From NCBI RefSeq assembly GCF_042652645.1, contig NZ_JBHSGU010000002.1, positions 496,001-560,000 of the forward strand: 64,000 nt of DNA, in the 5' to 3' direction. A model generated the notes under the pieces. The model saw nothing but the letters and a program-made list of their open reading frames with translations, was not told the DNA's origin and searched no databases. This DNA is from Glaciecola siphonariae (GTDB taxonomy: Bacteria; Pseudomonadota; Gammaproteobacteria; Enterobacterales; Alteromonadaceae). Position numbers and translations under genes: made by a program. Below, piece by piece: positions 9,199-18,574 of the stretch (positions are counted from its first letter, which is position 1; the number at the start of each line of letters is the position of its first letter).

Positions 9199-9826
9199 GT
9201 GTCTTGTGTTTCACCAAGTTGATGGTTAATACTATCACTGCGCAAAAAACGCCCAGAACTGCTCCCCATAAGTGCGCGTCGATGGCCACGTTCGCGCCAA
9301 TGAGGTCAGCGGTGTCCTGCGTCGAGCCACCTAACTGCTCATAGCTTAGTTTGAAGCAGCCTAGGCCAATAAGCACAAAGGTTGATAAGCGTTTATGCTT
9401 TAATTCGAGCGCGACGGCAAAAGCAAACAGACCGTGCAAAGTGCCAGAGAGCCCGGCATACCATAGGATGTCGCTAAGACCATTGGTAATGATTAGTAGA
9501 ACAGACAAACCTGCCGTGCATATCGCGACGGTAAAGAGCGTGTAGCGCCAGCTTAACTGCTCAATGAACAATAGCCATATTAGGGCAAGCCCAACAAGAT
9601 TAAGTCCTAGGTGCCATAGGTTGGTGTGAGTAAAGTGAGCCGTAATCAGTCGCCATAACTGCCACTTAGATATACCGGCGTCAGATAGTACAAAGTAAGC
9701 TTGAATATGCGCAGGCAGCAATGCTACCGCGATGCACAATAAACCAATACATATAGCAAGGACAGATGAAGGTACAAGCATTTTACGCGGCGCACCAGCA
9801 AGCTCAGGTGGCGCGTTCTTATTCAT
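9185..9826 (-). CDS. rrtA: Rhombosortase (rhomboid-type intramembrane serine protease)
   Basis: The 213-aa protein has about six membrane helices. The motif HFTHTNLWHLGLN (64-76) is the rhomboid N-terminal histidine block, GLSGTLHG carries the nucleophile S127 with H131, and H185 in DAHLWG is the catalytic histidine. Short size and the GLSGxLHG form point to the rhombosortase branch (RrtA). That family is known to process proteins with C-terminal GlyGly-CTERM signals before release or lipid attachment after type II secretion. Such a substrate is encoded at 19853-24142. The start is ATG preceded by GGAAATG. Confidence 0.82.
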   Translation of the reverse strand: MNKNAPPELAGAPRKMLVPSSVLAICIGLLCIAVALLPAHIQAYFVLSDAGISKWQLWRLITAHFTHTNLWHLGLNLVGLALIWLLFIEQLSWRYTLFTVAICTAGLSVLLIITNGLSDILWYAGLSGTLHGLFAFAVALELKHKRLSTFVLIGLGCFKLSYEQLGGSTQDTADLIGANVAIDAHLWGAVLGVFCAVIVLTINLVKHKTQKRR

Positions 9827-9938
9827 GTATCATTTCCTTTGTGCGCAAACTATCACCTGATTAAATATGCCCTGTGGTTTATAAATCTTGAGCTTAATTG
9901 TAGACTAAGCTTATGTATTGTTTTGTTATAAGTTAAGT

Positions 9939-10706
9939 ATGATAAATTCTCAAGCAGTTGATCACATTCTTACCATTCAGATACACCGCCCTGATAAGAA
10001 AAATGCGCTTAGTCCGAGCATGTATGAACAAATGGCTATCGCGATTGAAGGGGCTAGTGACAAGGCCTCAGAAGATGATATTAAAGCGATTTTAATTGAG
10101 GGCAGCGAAGGTTGTTTTACATCGGGAAACGATGTGAGCGAATTTGTTGCCTCATCAAGCAAGGTAGGTGAAATTAACGAAACCTATCGGTTTATGTTAG
10201 CGCTGCTTAATTGTCCACTTCCGGTGGTTGCAAAGGTAGAGGGACTAGCTATTGGCATAGGCACTACCTTGTTGCTGCACTGCGACTTTGTGTTGGCCCA
10301 TGAGAACACCAAGTTTGCGATGCCGTTTATCAATTTAGGGCTTGTACCAGAATATGCGTCAAGCTATATCATTCCAAGAGCAGGTGGTCATCTTTTGGCC
10401 GCCGAATTGTTGATGCTTGGTGATGTGTTTAGTGCAGCAAAGGCAGAAAAGGCCGGTATTGTTAGCAGCATTCACGGTGACGACCTTGATAAGGCAACGC
10501 AGCATTTATTGAAAAACCTTAGCCTTAAACCTAAACAAGCCCTGCAGCAAACCAAGGCTTTGCTAAAGCATAATCACGCTGAGGTAAAAACGCATATCGA
10601 TGAAGAATTAAAATGGTTTGTTGAGGCAATGAACAGCGATGTTGCAAAAGAGGCATTTTCAGCCTTTATGGAAAAACGCGCTGTAAATCGTGATGTATAT
10701 AAATAG
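9939..10706 (+). CDS. Enoyl-CoA hydratase/isomerase family protein
   Basis: This crotonase-fold protein of about 256 aa shows IHRPDKKNALS at the N-terminus, the oxyanion-hole segment GCFTSGNDVSEF, and LGLVPEYASS, where the acidic residue lies at the position used by enoyl-CoA isomerases of the ECI type. The reading frame can extend to a TTG at 9918, but MINSQAVDHILTI from ATG 9939 is the natural start. It likely acts in fatty-acid or acyl-CoA degradation. It is followed 16 bp later by the gamma-glutamyltransferase gene on the same strand, without an obvious functional link. Confidence 0.85.
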   Translation: MINSQAVDHILTIQIHRPDKKNALSPSMYEQMAIAIEGASDKASEDDIKAILIEGSEGCFTSGNDVSEFVASSSKVGEINETYRFMLALLNCPLPVVAKVEGLAIGIGTTLLLHCDFVLAHENTKFAMPFINLGLVPEYASSYIIPRAGGHLLAAELLMLGDVFSAAKAEKAGIVSSIHGDDLDKATQHLLKNLSLKPKQALQQTKALLKHNHAEVKTHIDEELKWFVEAMNSDVAKEAFSAFMEKRAVNRDVYK

Positions 10707-10722
10707 GATGTTGAAATAGATA

Positions 10723-12576
10723 ATGCCCGTAATGAATCCCCAAGCCACAGAGCTTCCCAAAGAGCTGGCCAAACCTAATGCGATTAAAATCAAGGTGGCA
10801 TCCACTTTATTGTCTGCCGCCTTTTTTATTATCACCAGCGCAGCGAGCGCACAGGTCCCCGCACCCCAACTAAACGATACGGGCCAGTCAACATCGCCGG
10901 TTCAGTGGGAAGACAGGGAGCCTGAGGCCGCTACCGGACGCAATAAAAAGCAGGCCGTGGTAGGTGAACACTACATGGTTGCAGCGGCAAACCCCCATGC
11001 ATCGCAAGCGGGCAAGCGAATACTGGAGCAGGGCGGTTCAGCGATTGATGCGGCCATTGCTGTTCAAGCTATGCTGACCTTAGTCGAGCCGCAGTCTTCT
11101 GGTATTGGCGGTGGTGCGTTTATTTTATATTGGGACAACACTGCAAAACAATTGTATACCTTTGACGGCCGTGAAGTTGCGCCTGCAAACACCCCTGAGG
11201 ACGTGTTTTTCAAAAACGGTGAGCAAATGTCGTGGCGTGACTCAGTGGTGGGCGGAAAGTCCGTGGGCGTTCCTGGCGTGCTTAAAGCCCTTGATATGGC
11301 GCATAAAAAACACGGGAAGTTACCTTGGGAGCAGTTATTCAACGATACCATTTATTTGGCTAAAAAGGGCTTTGAGGTATCTCCTCGTTTAGCGGGTTTG
11401 TTAGCCCGTGACTTGCATCCTGCGCTTAATCATTTTGAGGCGGCTAATGCATACTTCAAACCGGGCGGCGAATGGCTAAAGGCAGGCCAAATAAGAACAA
11501 ACGAGGCGCTTGCTAATAATCTCGAAAAGATAGCTAAACAGGGCGTTGAGTACTTTTACAGCGGTGCACTGGCTGAACAAATTGCTGAGGCAGTGCGATT
11601 AGCGCCGATTAATCCTTCAAGAATGAGTACGCGAGATTTAAGAAACTACCAAGCGATTGAACGTTTACCTATGTGCGGCGATTATCGCTCATATAAGGTG
11701 TGCGGTATGGCCCCGCCAAGTTCCGGTGGCGTGAGCGTTTATCAAATACTTAATGGCTTAGAGCAGTTTGAACTTTCAAATTGGACTGCGCAGAGTACCG
11801 AACTGGTGCACGCGTTTAGTCAGGCCAGCGCATTAGCCTTTGCAGATCGTGCCGTTTATTTAGCCGATTTAGACTTTATGGGCTTATCTGCGAAACCACT
11901 TGTTGCGCCCGATTACCTAGCCTCTCGTCGGGCGCTAATTTCCCTTTATAAACCTTTTGAGAAGGCCACTGAAGGCAAGCCTTACGCAGAATATGCATTT
12001 GCTCAAGACGACGCATATGAGCTAAATAGTACGAGTCATATAGCGATTGTTGACAAACATGGCAACGCCGTTTCTATGACCAGCAGCATAGAGTTTATGT
12101 TTGGCTCAGGCGTGATGGTAGGTGGATTTTTATTAAATAATCAATTAACAGACTTCGCGCTGTCTCCTGAACGAGATGGGCTGCCTGTTTTAAACCGCGT
12201 TGAAGCCTTTAAACGTCCTCGTAGCAGCATGTCACCGACCATGGTGTTTGATGAACAAGGTGAGCTATCAATGGTGGTGGGGTCTCCCGGCGGCAGTCGC
12301 ATAATCAACTACGTAGCACAGGCCTTAATTAACGTCATTGATTTTGATATGGATATGCAGGAAGCCATTAGTGCGCCAAGATTCACTAATCGCAATGACT
12401 ATACCGCGCTTGAAAAAGGCACATCAATTGAGTCCTTAGCACCTCAACTTAAAGCGCTAGGGCACGACGTTCGAATCATCGATTTAAACAGCGGCATACA
12501 TGGTATTCAAATAAAGGATAAGAAACTGATTGGAGGTGCTGACCCACGACGCGAGGGTTTAGTCACTGGGCGTTAG
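10723..12576 (+). CDS. ggt: Gamma-glutamyltransferase
   Basis: The 617-aa precursor has an N-terminal signal segment ending near ASAQ (about residue 44). The large subunit contains LVEPQSSGIGGG. The autocatalytic processing site is N-S-T-S-H, with the nucleophile Thr at residue 437, followed by GNAVSMTSSIEFMFGSG and the PRSSMSPTMV and GSPGGSRIINY motifs of the small subunit. The enzyme hydrolyses or transfers the gamma-glutamyl group of glutathione in the periplasm, feeding cysteine recovery. Length and motif order are normal for the family. Confidence 0.92.
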   Translation: MPVMNPQATELPKELAKPNAIKIKVASTLLSAAFFIITSAASAQVPAPQLNDTGQSTSPVQWEDREPEAATGRNKKQAVVGEHYMVAAANPHASQAGKRILEQGGSAIDAAIAVQAMLTLVEPQSSGIGGGAFILYWDNTAKQLYTFDGREVAPANTPEDVFFKNGEQMSWRDSVVGGKSVGVPGVLKALDMAHKKHGKLPWEQLFNDTIYLAKKGFEVSPRLAGLLARDLHPALNHFEAANAYFKPGGEWLKAGQIRTNEALANNLEKIAKQGVEYFYSGALAEQIAEAVRLAPINPSRMSTRDLRNYQAIERLPMCGDYRSYKVCGMAPPSSGGVSVYQILNGLEQFELSNWTAQSTELVHAFSQASALAFADRAVYLADLDFMGLSAKPLVAPDYLASRRALISLYKPFEKATEGKPYAEYAFAQDDAYELNSTSHIAIVDKHGNAVSMTSSIEFMFGSGVMVGGFLLNNQLTDFALSPERDGLPVLNRVEAFKRPRSSMSPTMVFDEQGELSMVVGSPGGSRIINYVAQALINVIDFDMDMQEAISAPRFTNRNDYTALEKGTSIESLAPQLKALGHDVRIIDLNSGIHGIQIKDKKLIGGADPRREGLVTGR

Positions 12577-12588
12577 ACGGCAATATTG

Positions 12589-13053
12589 TTAGGGAATGGT
12601 GTTAGTAATATCTTCTATCAGCCATTTCCCGCCTTTTCTTACCATCGAAATTGTTTTCAAATCAACGATTTGGTCGCCGTCGTATTGACCTACAATTTTG
12701 ACCTCTATATCCGCTTCTTTTTGTTTATCCGATAGTATGAGCGTGCCACCCGATACCGGGTCTACCTGCATTGTATCGAGTCGTAAATTGAGTAAATGAC
12801 GTTGCACATTTTTATTAGTGTGATGATTTTGCATGATACGGGCAAAGCGCTCAGTTGACATGGTAAGCGCTTTATCGAGGGTGGGTTCGTTGTATATAGC
12901 GCGCATAAACACTATGGCAGTGTACTGCGGCGTGTCGGTGCTCATCATGCCGTAGCGACCGGCCGAAATTTCTTCTTTATTATCACCTGAGCAGGCCGTT
13001 AAGAATAACGCTGACAACAAACTTACTAATACGTATCTCATCGATTTTATCAC
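12589..13053 (-). CDS. Small lipoprotein of unknown function
   Basis: The 154-aa product has a lipoprotein signal with lipobox LTAC (C21). The mature part is mixed alpha/beta and ends with VRKGGKWLIEDI, a pattern often seen in NTF2-like or DUF4878-type lipoproteins, but I cannot assign a family with confidence. Starts at M1 and at M5 (13041) are both possible. Its stop lies 12 bp from the convergent ggt stop. It is probably transcribed separately from cysK, which ends upstream at a strong terminator. Confidence 0.7.
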   Translation of the reverse strand: MIKSMRYVLVSLLSALFLTACSGDNKEEISAGRYGMMSTDTPQYTAIVFMRAIYNEPTLDKALTMSTERFARIMQNHHTNKNVQRHLLNLRLDTMQVDPVSGGTLILSDKQKEADIEVKIVGQYDGDQIVDLKTISMVRKGGKWLIEDITNTIP

Positions 13054-13200
13054 TTCTATCTCACCTATTTATAAGGTATCGACGTGCCAGCCATTTTCAT
13101 AAGTGACTGTGACCAATAAATTACTCAGTGACATGCGTTTTTAGCACTGCTGGCGATGTTCCTTATCTACAACTAAGCTTATTTAAGCTGTTAAGCGCAT

Positions 13201-13225
13201 AAAAAAGAGAGCCGAAGCTCTCTTT
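13201..13225 (-). terminator. Intrinsic terminator of cysK (minus strand)
   Basis: AAAGAGAGC (13204-13212) and GCTCTCTTT (13217-13225) form a perfect 9-bp stem around a 4-base loop. Read on the minus strand the stem runs into six T (complement of 13201-13206), 66 bp past the cysK stop. Confidence 0.92.
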
Positions 13226-13290
13226 CATGTTTGCTAACTGTTAAGAAGCGTATTAGCAGTTTGTTTGGCGGCTTGTTTAGCGGCGCGAGT

Positions 13291-14256
13291 CTACTGAACC
13301 TCTTCTAAATCCGAGAATTCACCCGCAAACAGTGGGCTGCTTAGGTAACGTTCTGTGCCGCTCGCTAGCAACACCACAATTGTTTTATCTTTATTTTCAG
13401 GGCGCTCTGCATAGCGTTTTGCTGCAACAGCGGCGGCACCCGACGAAATACCGGCCAAAATGCCTTCTTCTTTCATCAAGCGTCGGCACATTTCAAAGCA
13501 TTCTTCGTTGCTAACACGTTCAACTTCATCAATTAAGCTTAAGTCGAGGTTGCCAGGAATAAAACCAGCACCTATGCCCTGAATTTTGTGAGGAGCAGGG
13601 GTGAGGTCTTCACCAGCGAGCGCTTGGGTAATAACCGGTGAATCTGCAGGCTCAACGGCTACCGTAGTAATGGCTTTGCCTTGCGTTTTCTTAAGATAGC
13701 GAGACGTGCCGGTAAGCGTACCGCCTGTTCCTACGCCAACGATAAACGCATCAATTTTTCCGTCGGTTGCTTTCCAAATTTCAGGACCCGTAGTTTGCTC
13801 GTGGATTTCAGGGTTGGCGGGGTTTTCAAACTGATGCATGGGCACATACTTACCCGGGTTTGCATCCATTAGTTCTTGTACTTTTGCAACTGCGCCTTTC
13901 ATGCCTTTGGGCGGCTCAGTGAGTACTAAATTTGCGCCGAGCGCTTTAAGTAACTTTCTGCGCTCAAGAGACATGCTGCTTGGCATAGTAAGCGTTATTT
14001 TATAACCTCTCGATGCGGCCACAAACGCAAGGGCAATACCGGTATTTCCGCTGGTCGCTTCAATGATTTCTTTATCAGGGGTAAGAATGCCCTTTTTTTC
14101 AGCATCCCAGATCATATTGGCACCAATGCGGCACTTTACGCTGAAGCTGGGGTTTCGACTTTCGATTTTAGCGTAAACGTTGCCAGAAACGATGCGGTTT
14201 AGTTTTACCAGTGGAGTATTACCAATGGCAAGTGAACTGTCGTCAAATACATTCAT
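13291..14256 (-). CDS. cysK: Cysteine synthase A
   Basis: The 321-aa PLP enzyme condenses O-acetylserine with sulfide to make cysteine. The PLP lysine is K41 in NPSFSVKCRIG, the substrate loop TSGNTG is at 68-73, and GTGGTLTG and GISSGAA bind the cofactor phosphate and ring. The NPSFSVKCR form and overall length fit CysK and not CysM. A GGACC ribosome site precedes the ATG. It is a single-gene unit with its own terminator; its 350-bp upstream gap is shared with the divergent MoxR gene. Confidence 0.95.
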   Translation of the reverse strand: MNVFDDSSLAIGNTPLVKLNRIVSGNVYAKIESRNPSFSVKCRIGANMIWDAEKKGILTPDKEIIEATSGNTGIALAFVAASRGYKITLTMPSSMSLERRKLLKALGANLVLTEPPKGMKGAVAKVQELMDANPGKYVPMHQFENPANPEIHEQTTGPEIWKATDGKIDAFIVGVGTGGTLTGTSRYLKKTQGKAITTVAVEPADSPVITQALAGEDLTPAPHKIQGIGAGFIPGNLDLSLIDEVERVSNEECFEMCRRLMKEEGILAGISSGAAAVAAKRYAERPENKDKTIVVLLASGTERYLSSPLFAGEFSDLEEVQ

Positions 14257-14606
14257 GCTGCGAGGTCCTTGTTATCTTATTTGTTTATTAGGGCGTATCA
14301 ATAAACTTAAGTATTGTGTAATGCGTAAAACGTTTACATTACCGACACTTGGTGTTTGTTTAGACGCGGCTGTTTAGCATAGTACAAGCTTATGCTTTAA
14401 TAAAAAAATTCAAAGTGTTTTTTTGCTATATCTTATTAGAGTCTGTTGATCTTTGTTGTATGATTTTGCGGATGCTTGTGAAACTTGCTACTGGAACATT
14501 CTGGGCCGCGCATGCATGAGGCTTGCTATTACTAGACGCGCTAATACCTCAAAGCTAATACCGAAAAGTAACACCTTAAATTAATACCTTAATAAAGAGA
14601 GAGAAC
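14257..14606. other. Intergenic promoter region between cysK and moxR-like gene
   Basis: This 350-bp AT-rich gap separates two divergent genes and must hold both promoters. Near the plus-strand gene, TAATACC occurs three times between about 14542 and 14590 (in CTAATACCTC, CTAATACCGA and TTAATACCTT). I found no convincing ORF, RNA or regulator site. Confidence 0.5.
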
Positions 14607-15452
14607 ATGGGATTTACAGGTACTGAAAACTATATCGCCAGCAAGGAGCTGCAGCTTGCAGTTAACGCCGCAATCACCCTTGAAAAACCCCTGTTAATAA
14701 AAGGTGAGCCCGGCACAGGTAAAACGATGTTGGCAGAAGAGTTAGCCGATGCATTGGGCACTGATCTTTTGCAATGGCATATAAAATCGACTACCAAGGC
14801 TCAGCAAGGCCTGTATGAATACGATGCGGTATCTCGCCTACGCGACTCACAACTCGGTGATGAACGCGTTAAAGACATAAGCAACTATATTGTAAAAGGG
14901 AAATTATGGCAGGCCTTTACAGCGCAAAAACGCCCGGTGCTGTTAATAGATGAAATTGACAAAGCGGACATCGAATTTCCAAACGACTTGCTCTTAGAAC
15001 TCGACAAAATGGAGTTTTTTGTCTACGAAACCCAAGAGCGCGTGGTGGCTAAACAGCGTCCGATTGTCATTATTACCTCAAATAATGAAAAAGAACTGCC
15101 TGATGCCTTCTTACGTCGCTGCTTTTTCCATTATATCCAGTTTCCGAATGAAGACGATATGCGCAAAATTGTTGATGTGCATTTTCCTAGCCTCAAAAAG
15201 AACTTGCTCGACACTGCGCTCAGCAGCTTTTTTCAACTGCGCGAGATAAACGGCTTAAAGAAAAAGCCGTCAACGTCTGAGCTGATTGATTGGTTAAAAC
15301 TTTTGGTTGCAGATGATATTCCACCCGAGGCAATTGCAGATAAAGATGCAAAAAATGCGCTACCGCCTCTGTATGGTGCGCTGCTTAAGAATGAGCAAGA
15401 TATTCATCTCTTTGAAAAACTGATGTTCATGGCGCGGCGCAATGCTAACTAA
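14607..15452 (+). CDS. MoxR-type AAA+ ATPase
   Basis: The 281-aa protein has Walker A GEPGTGKT (33-40), Walker B LLIDEID (112-118), sensor-1 ITSNNEKELPDAFLRRC with the arginine finger, and a helical lid. MoxR ATPases are chaperone-like remodelers that activate metal-containing or VWA-bound partner proteins. The next gene, overlapping by 11 bp, encodes a VWA protein, the usual partner. The start ATG follows GAGAGA. No metallo-enzyme or other obvious client lies nearby, so the target is unknown. Confidence 0.9.
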   Translation: MGFTGTENYIASKELQLAVNAAITLEKPLLIKGEPGTGKTMLAEELADALGTDLLQWHIKSTTKAQQGLYEYDAVSRLRDSQLGDERVKDISNYIVKGKLWQAFTAQKRPVLLIDEIDKADIEFPNDLLLELDKMEFFVYETQERVVAKQRPIVIITSNNEKELPDAFLRRCFFHYIQFPNEDDMRKIVDVHFPSLKKNLLDTALSSFFQLREINGLKKKPSTSELIDWLKLLVADDIPPEAIADKDAKNALPPLYGALLKNEQDIHLFEKLMFMARRNAN

Positions 15453-16620
15453 GTTTTTTTTCACGCTCAGAAAGCATAAAGTAAAGACCAGTATCACCGA
15501 ATACCTAGACTTAATGCGGGCGCTAAAAGGGCAGGTGGTATATGCCGACATGGACGGTTTTTATTATTTGGCGCGTTCCATCTTAATTAAAGATGAAAGC
15601 CAATATGATAAGTTTGATAGAGCTTTTGCAGAGTATTTCAAGGGCGTTGCCCAGATAGATTTGTTTGACCAGAGCATTCCCGATGAATGGCTTAGAAAGC
15701 AGTTTGAAAAAGTGCTTAGCGACGATGAGAAAAAACAAATCGAAGCAATGGGCGGTCTTGATAAACTCATGGAAACGCTTCAAGAGCGATTAAAGGAGCA
15801 AGAAAAACGCCATCAAGGCGGTAATAAGTGGATTGGCACGGGTGGTACGTCACCATTTGGCGCATATGGATACAATCCTGAGGGCGTGCGCATAGGGCAA
15901 GACAACAACCGTAATTTTTCTGCCGTGAAAGTGTGGGACAAACGGGAATATAAGAATTTATCTTCGGATGTGGAGCTTGGCACCCGCAACATAAAAGTAG
16001 CACTAAGACGCCTGCGGCGTTTTGCTCGCACCGGTGCAAGCGAAACCTTGGATGTGCCTGACACGATTGCCTCTACCGCGAGAAATGCGGGTTACCTCGA
16101 CATTAAAATGGCACCTGAACGGCGTAATGCGATAAAGCTATTATTGTTTTTTGATATTGGTGGCTCGATGGACGCGCATATTAAGCTGTGTGAAGAGCTT
16201 TTCTCTGCGGCGCATACCGAATTTAAGCATATTGAGCTTTTTTACTTCCATAACTGCATATATGAAGGGGTGTGGCAAGATAACCAGCGCCGTGGGTACG
16301 GCGACATTGACACTTATCAGATCATGCACAAATACGGCAGTGACTATAAAGTGATTTTTGTAGGAGATGCCACGATGGGACCCTATGAAATTACCTATCC
16401 GGGCGGCAGTGTGGAGCATTGGAACGAGGAACCCGGTAGCGTATGGATGCAGCGTTTACTCAATCATTTTGAATATTGTGTATGGTTAAATCCTCAGCCA
16501 AAAGAATATTGGAATTACCATGCGTCTTTGCAAATTATGAAAGAAATAATGAATGATAAGATGTATCCACTTAGCTTAGAGGGCATAAGCGACGCGATAA
16601 AGGCGCTTTTGAAAAAATAG
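15442..16620 (+). CDS. VWA domain-containing CoxE-like protein
   Basis: The 392-aa protein pairs with the preceding MoxR ATPase (11-bp overlap, translational coupling likely). Its N-terminal half is charged and helical. The C-terminal VWA-like domain has DIGGSM at 238-243 in place of the canonical MIDAS DxSxS, the form seen in CoxE-like proteins. MoxR/CoxE pairs act in maturation of partner complexes; CoxE itself is known from carbon monoxide dehydrogenase maturation, but no such enzyme is encoded here. A role as client adaptor is inference. Confidence 0.85.
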   Translation: MLTKFFFTLRKHKVKTSITEYLDLMRALKGQVVYADMDGFYYLARSILIKDESQYDKFDRAFAEYFKGVAQIDLFDQSIPDEWLRKQFEKVLSDDEKKQIEAMGGLDKLMETLQERLKEQEKRHQGGNKWIGTGGTSPFGAYGYNPEGVRIGQDNNRNFSAVKVWDKREYKNLSSDVELGTRNIKVALRRLRRFARTGASETLDVPDTIASTARNAGYLDIKMAPERRNAIKLLLFFDIGGSMDAHIKLCEELFSAAHTEFKHIELFYFHNCIYEGVWQDNQRRGYGDIDTYQIMHKYGSDYKVIFVGDATMGPYEITYPGGSVEHWNEEPGSVWMQRLLNHFEYCVWLNPQPKEYWNYHASLQIMKEIMNDKMYPLSLEGISDAIKALLKK

Positions 16621-16712
16621 AAGGAATCAATAAGTAGCTTTGCTACCATACCGTTGTTTTTACAGGTAGCTAAGGCAAACATACGCCCACGCATCAAAAC
16701 AGGAAATACCCT

Positions 16713-17696
16713 ATGCGCTCACGTGTAAATAAGCCGCTGCTTGCAGCCTTTTTTGTGTTGTGTCTTACAGGCTGTGAGAGTTTGGTAATGCATCAACTTC
16801 TTAGCTCATCTAGCTATTCTGCAGTTGCCAGCGTGACTGCGAAGCTCAAGTCTGAATTTGATATACAGACACGCGAGTTTTGCGACACCGAGCTTGGATG
16901 CTATCGCTATTATTTTGCGGCTAATAAGTCAGATATGTCGAAGCTTGAGCTCAATACCCGCGTACAGTTCCATGAGGGCGAATACGCGAGTGAACTGGCG
17001 TTAGAGCGCAAAGACCTACCTGACTTTCACGGCAGTGTTGTCATTGTTCATGGGTTTAGAGCAAGCAAAGACTGGAGCCTGCTCAGCGCCGCTTATTTTC
17101 AGTTTTTAGGCTTTGATGTATATGTGCTCGATTTGCTGGGGCATGGCGAACTCGACGCACCGATAGGCTTTGGTGTAAAAGACGCCGATTATATTCAGCG
17201 TTTTATTGAGGCGCAGGTGCCAAAAGATAAGCCGATCATTGCGCTTGGCAATTCTATTGGCGGCTTAGTTGCGACGTACTTGGCCAACCGAGACACGGTT
17301 GATGCTGCGATTTTACAGGCCCCGATGACGCAACTTGGTTCATCACTTCAAGGCTATGTAAGGGATACAAAACCTTGGTTTGGTTTTTTGCTGTCGGATG
17401 AAACATTAAATAATGGGGCCACTAAAGCGCTTGCTGAGCGTAATTTGCGCCCTCAGCAAACCGACACGGTGGCCTTGTTAAAGCAAAGCCATTCGCCGTT
17501 TCTTATTTTTGCATCTAATATTGACAGCGGTTCACCCTACAGTGTGTTTGCAGACATACGGGCCAACAACATCAAGGTGATTGAGGTCGACGGCGTAGAG
17601 CATGCTTATATGTCTTTAATCGGCCAGTCTGAGCATGATGCGATTGTTTCTTGGCTTGGATCTATCGAGCCCTTTAAAGAGCTTGAGTTGCAATAA
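16713..17696 (+). CDS. Alpha/beta hydrolase, lipoprotein
   Basis: The 327-aa product has a lipoprotein signal with lipobox LTGC (C21) and an alpha/beta-hydrolase core: VIVHGFRASKDW near residue 110 (oxyanion loop), nucleophile Ser in ALGNSIGG, an acidic residue in FASNIDSGSP and His in DGVEHAYMSL. It resembles lysophospholipase/monoacylglycerol-lipase-type serine hydrolases anchored to a membrane. The substrate is unknown. It stands between the moxR/coxE pair and rluF with gaps of 92 and 152 bp. Confidence 0.8.
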   Translation: MRSRVNKPLLAAFFVLCLTGCESLVMHQLLSSSSYSAVASVTAKLKSEFDIQTREFCDTELGCYRYYFAANKSDMSKLELNTRVQFHEGEYASELALERKDLPDFHGSVVIVHGFRASKDWSLLSAAYFQFLGFDVYVLDLLGHGELDAPIGFGVKDADYIQRFIEAQVPKDKPIIALGNSIGGLVATYLANRDTVDAAILQAPMTQLGSSLQGYVRDTKPWFGFLLSDETLNNGATKALAERNLRPQQTDTVALLKQSHSPFLIFASNIDSGSPYSVFADIRANNIKVIEVDGVEHAYMSLIGQSEHDAIVSWLGSIEPFKELELQ

Positions 17697-17848
17697 GTGC
17701 TGGCACTACTTACTGGCAATAATTACTGGCAATTGCGCAATCGCGTATAAAACATATCTGTAAATGTGTAGAATCTCGGCAAATATCATTGTTGAGCAAT
17801 GCAGCAAGCTCATATAGCGTATACAACATCAACTAATAGTGACACACC

Positions 17849-18574
17849 TTGAAAAGACTCAATAAATACATTAGTGATACCGGTTTTTGCTCTCGCCGAG
17901 AAGCCGACAAACTCATTGAGCAAAAGCGCGTAAGCGTAAATGGTAGAGCGCCTGAATTGGGCACAAAGATTTCAGATAGCGACGTGGTTAGCGTTGACGG
18001 TAAATTGATTAGTGCAGTGCCAGACAATAAGAGCGACAGGGTGTATCTGGCATATCATAAGCCAGTGGGCATAACGTGTACGACAGAGCGCAAGGTTGCT
18101 GGAAACATTATAGATGCGATTAAGTATAAGCAGAGAATATTTCCAATCGGCCGGCTCGATAAACCCTCAGAAGGTCTTATTTTATTGACGAATGATGGCG
18201 ACATCGTGAATAAAATTTTGCGTGCTGAAAACGCCCATGAAAAACAATATCGAGTGAATGTAGATAAGCCCATCACGCCCCAGTTTTTGCACAAAATGAG
18301 CAGTGGCGTGCCTATTTTAAACACACAAACATTGCCGTGTGAGGTTAAGCAGATTGGTAAAATGAGCTTTGATATTGTGCTTACGCAAGGGCTCAATAGG
18401 CAAATACGTCGGATGTGTGAATATCTTGGCTATTCGGTGACGCGTTTAGTCAGAAATCGCATCATGCACATTCGATTAGGCGGCCTAAAAGCCGGGCAAT
18501 ATCGCACGCTCAGTGACGATGAACTAAACATCTTAAACAAGCAAGTCCAAGACTCTAGCAGTACGCACTCATGA
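17849..18574 (+). CDS. rluF: 23S rRNA pseudouridine synthase (RluF type)
   Basis: The 241-aa protein has an N-terminal S4 RNA-binding domain (RLNKYISDTGFCSRREADKL) and a pseudouridine synthase domain with the catalytic aspartate D104 in GRLDKPSEGLILLTNDG. The RLNKYIS start and NRQIRRMCEYLGYSVTRLVR block match RluF, which modifies 23S rRNA near U2604. The start codon is TTG (17849); no ATG lies between it and the conserved S4 core. It overlaps the MATE gene by 4 bp (ATGA), so the two are cotranslated. Confidence 0.88.
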   Translation: MKRLNKYISDTGFCSRREADKLIEQKRVSVNGRAPELGTKISDSDVVSVDGKLISAVPDNKSDRVYLAYHKPVGITCTTERKVAGNIIDAIKYKQRIFPIGRLDKPSEGLILLTNDGDIVNKILRAENAHEKQYRVNVDKPITPQFLHKMSSGVPILNTQTLPCEVKQIGKMSFDIVLTQGLNRQIRRMCEYLGYSVTRLVRNRIMHIRLGGLKAGQYRTLSDDELNILNKQVQDSSSTHS

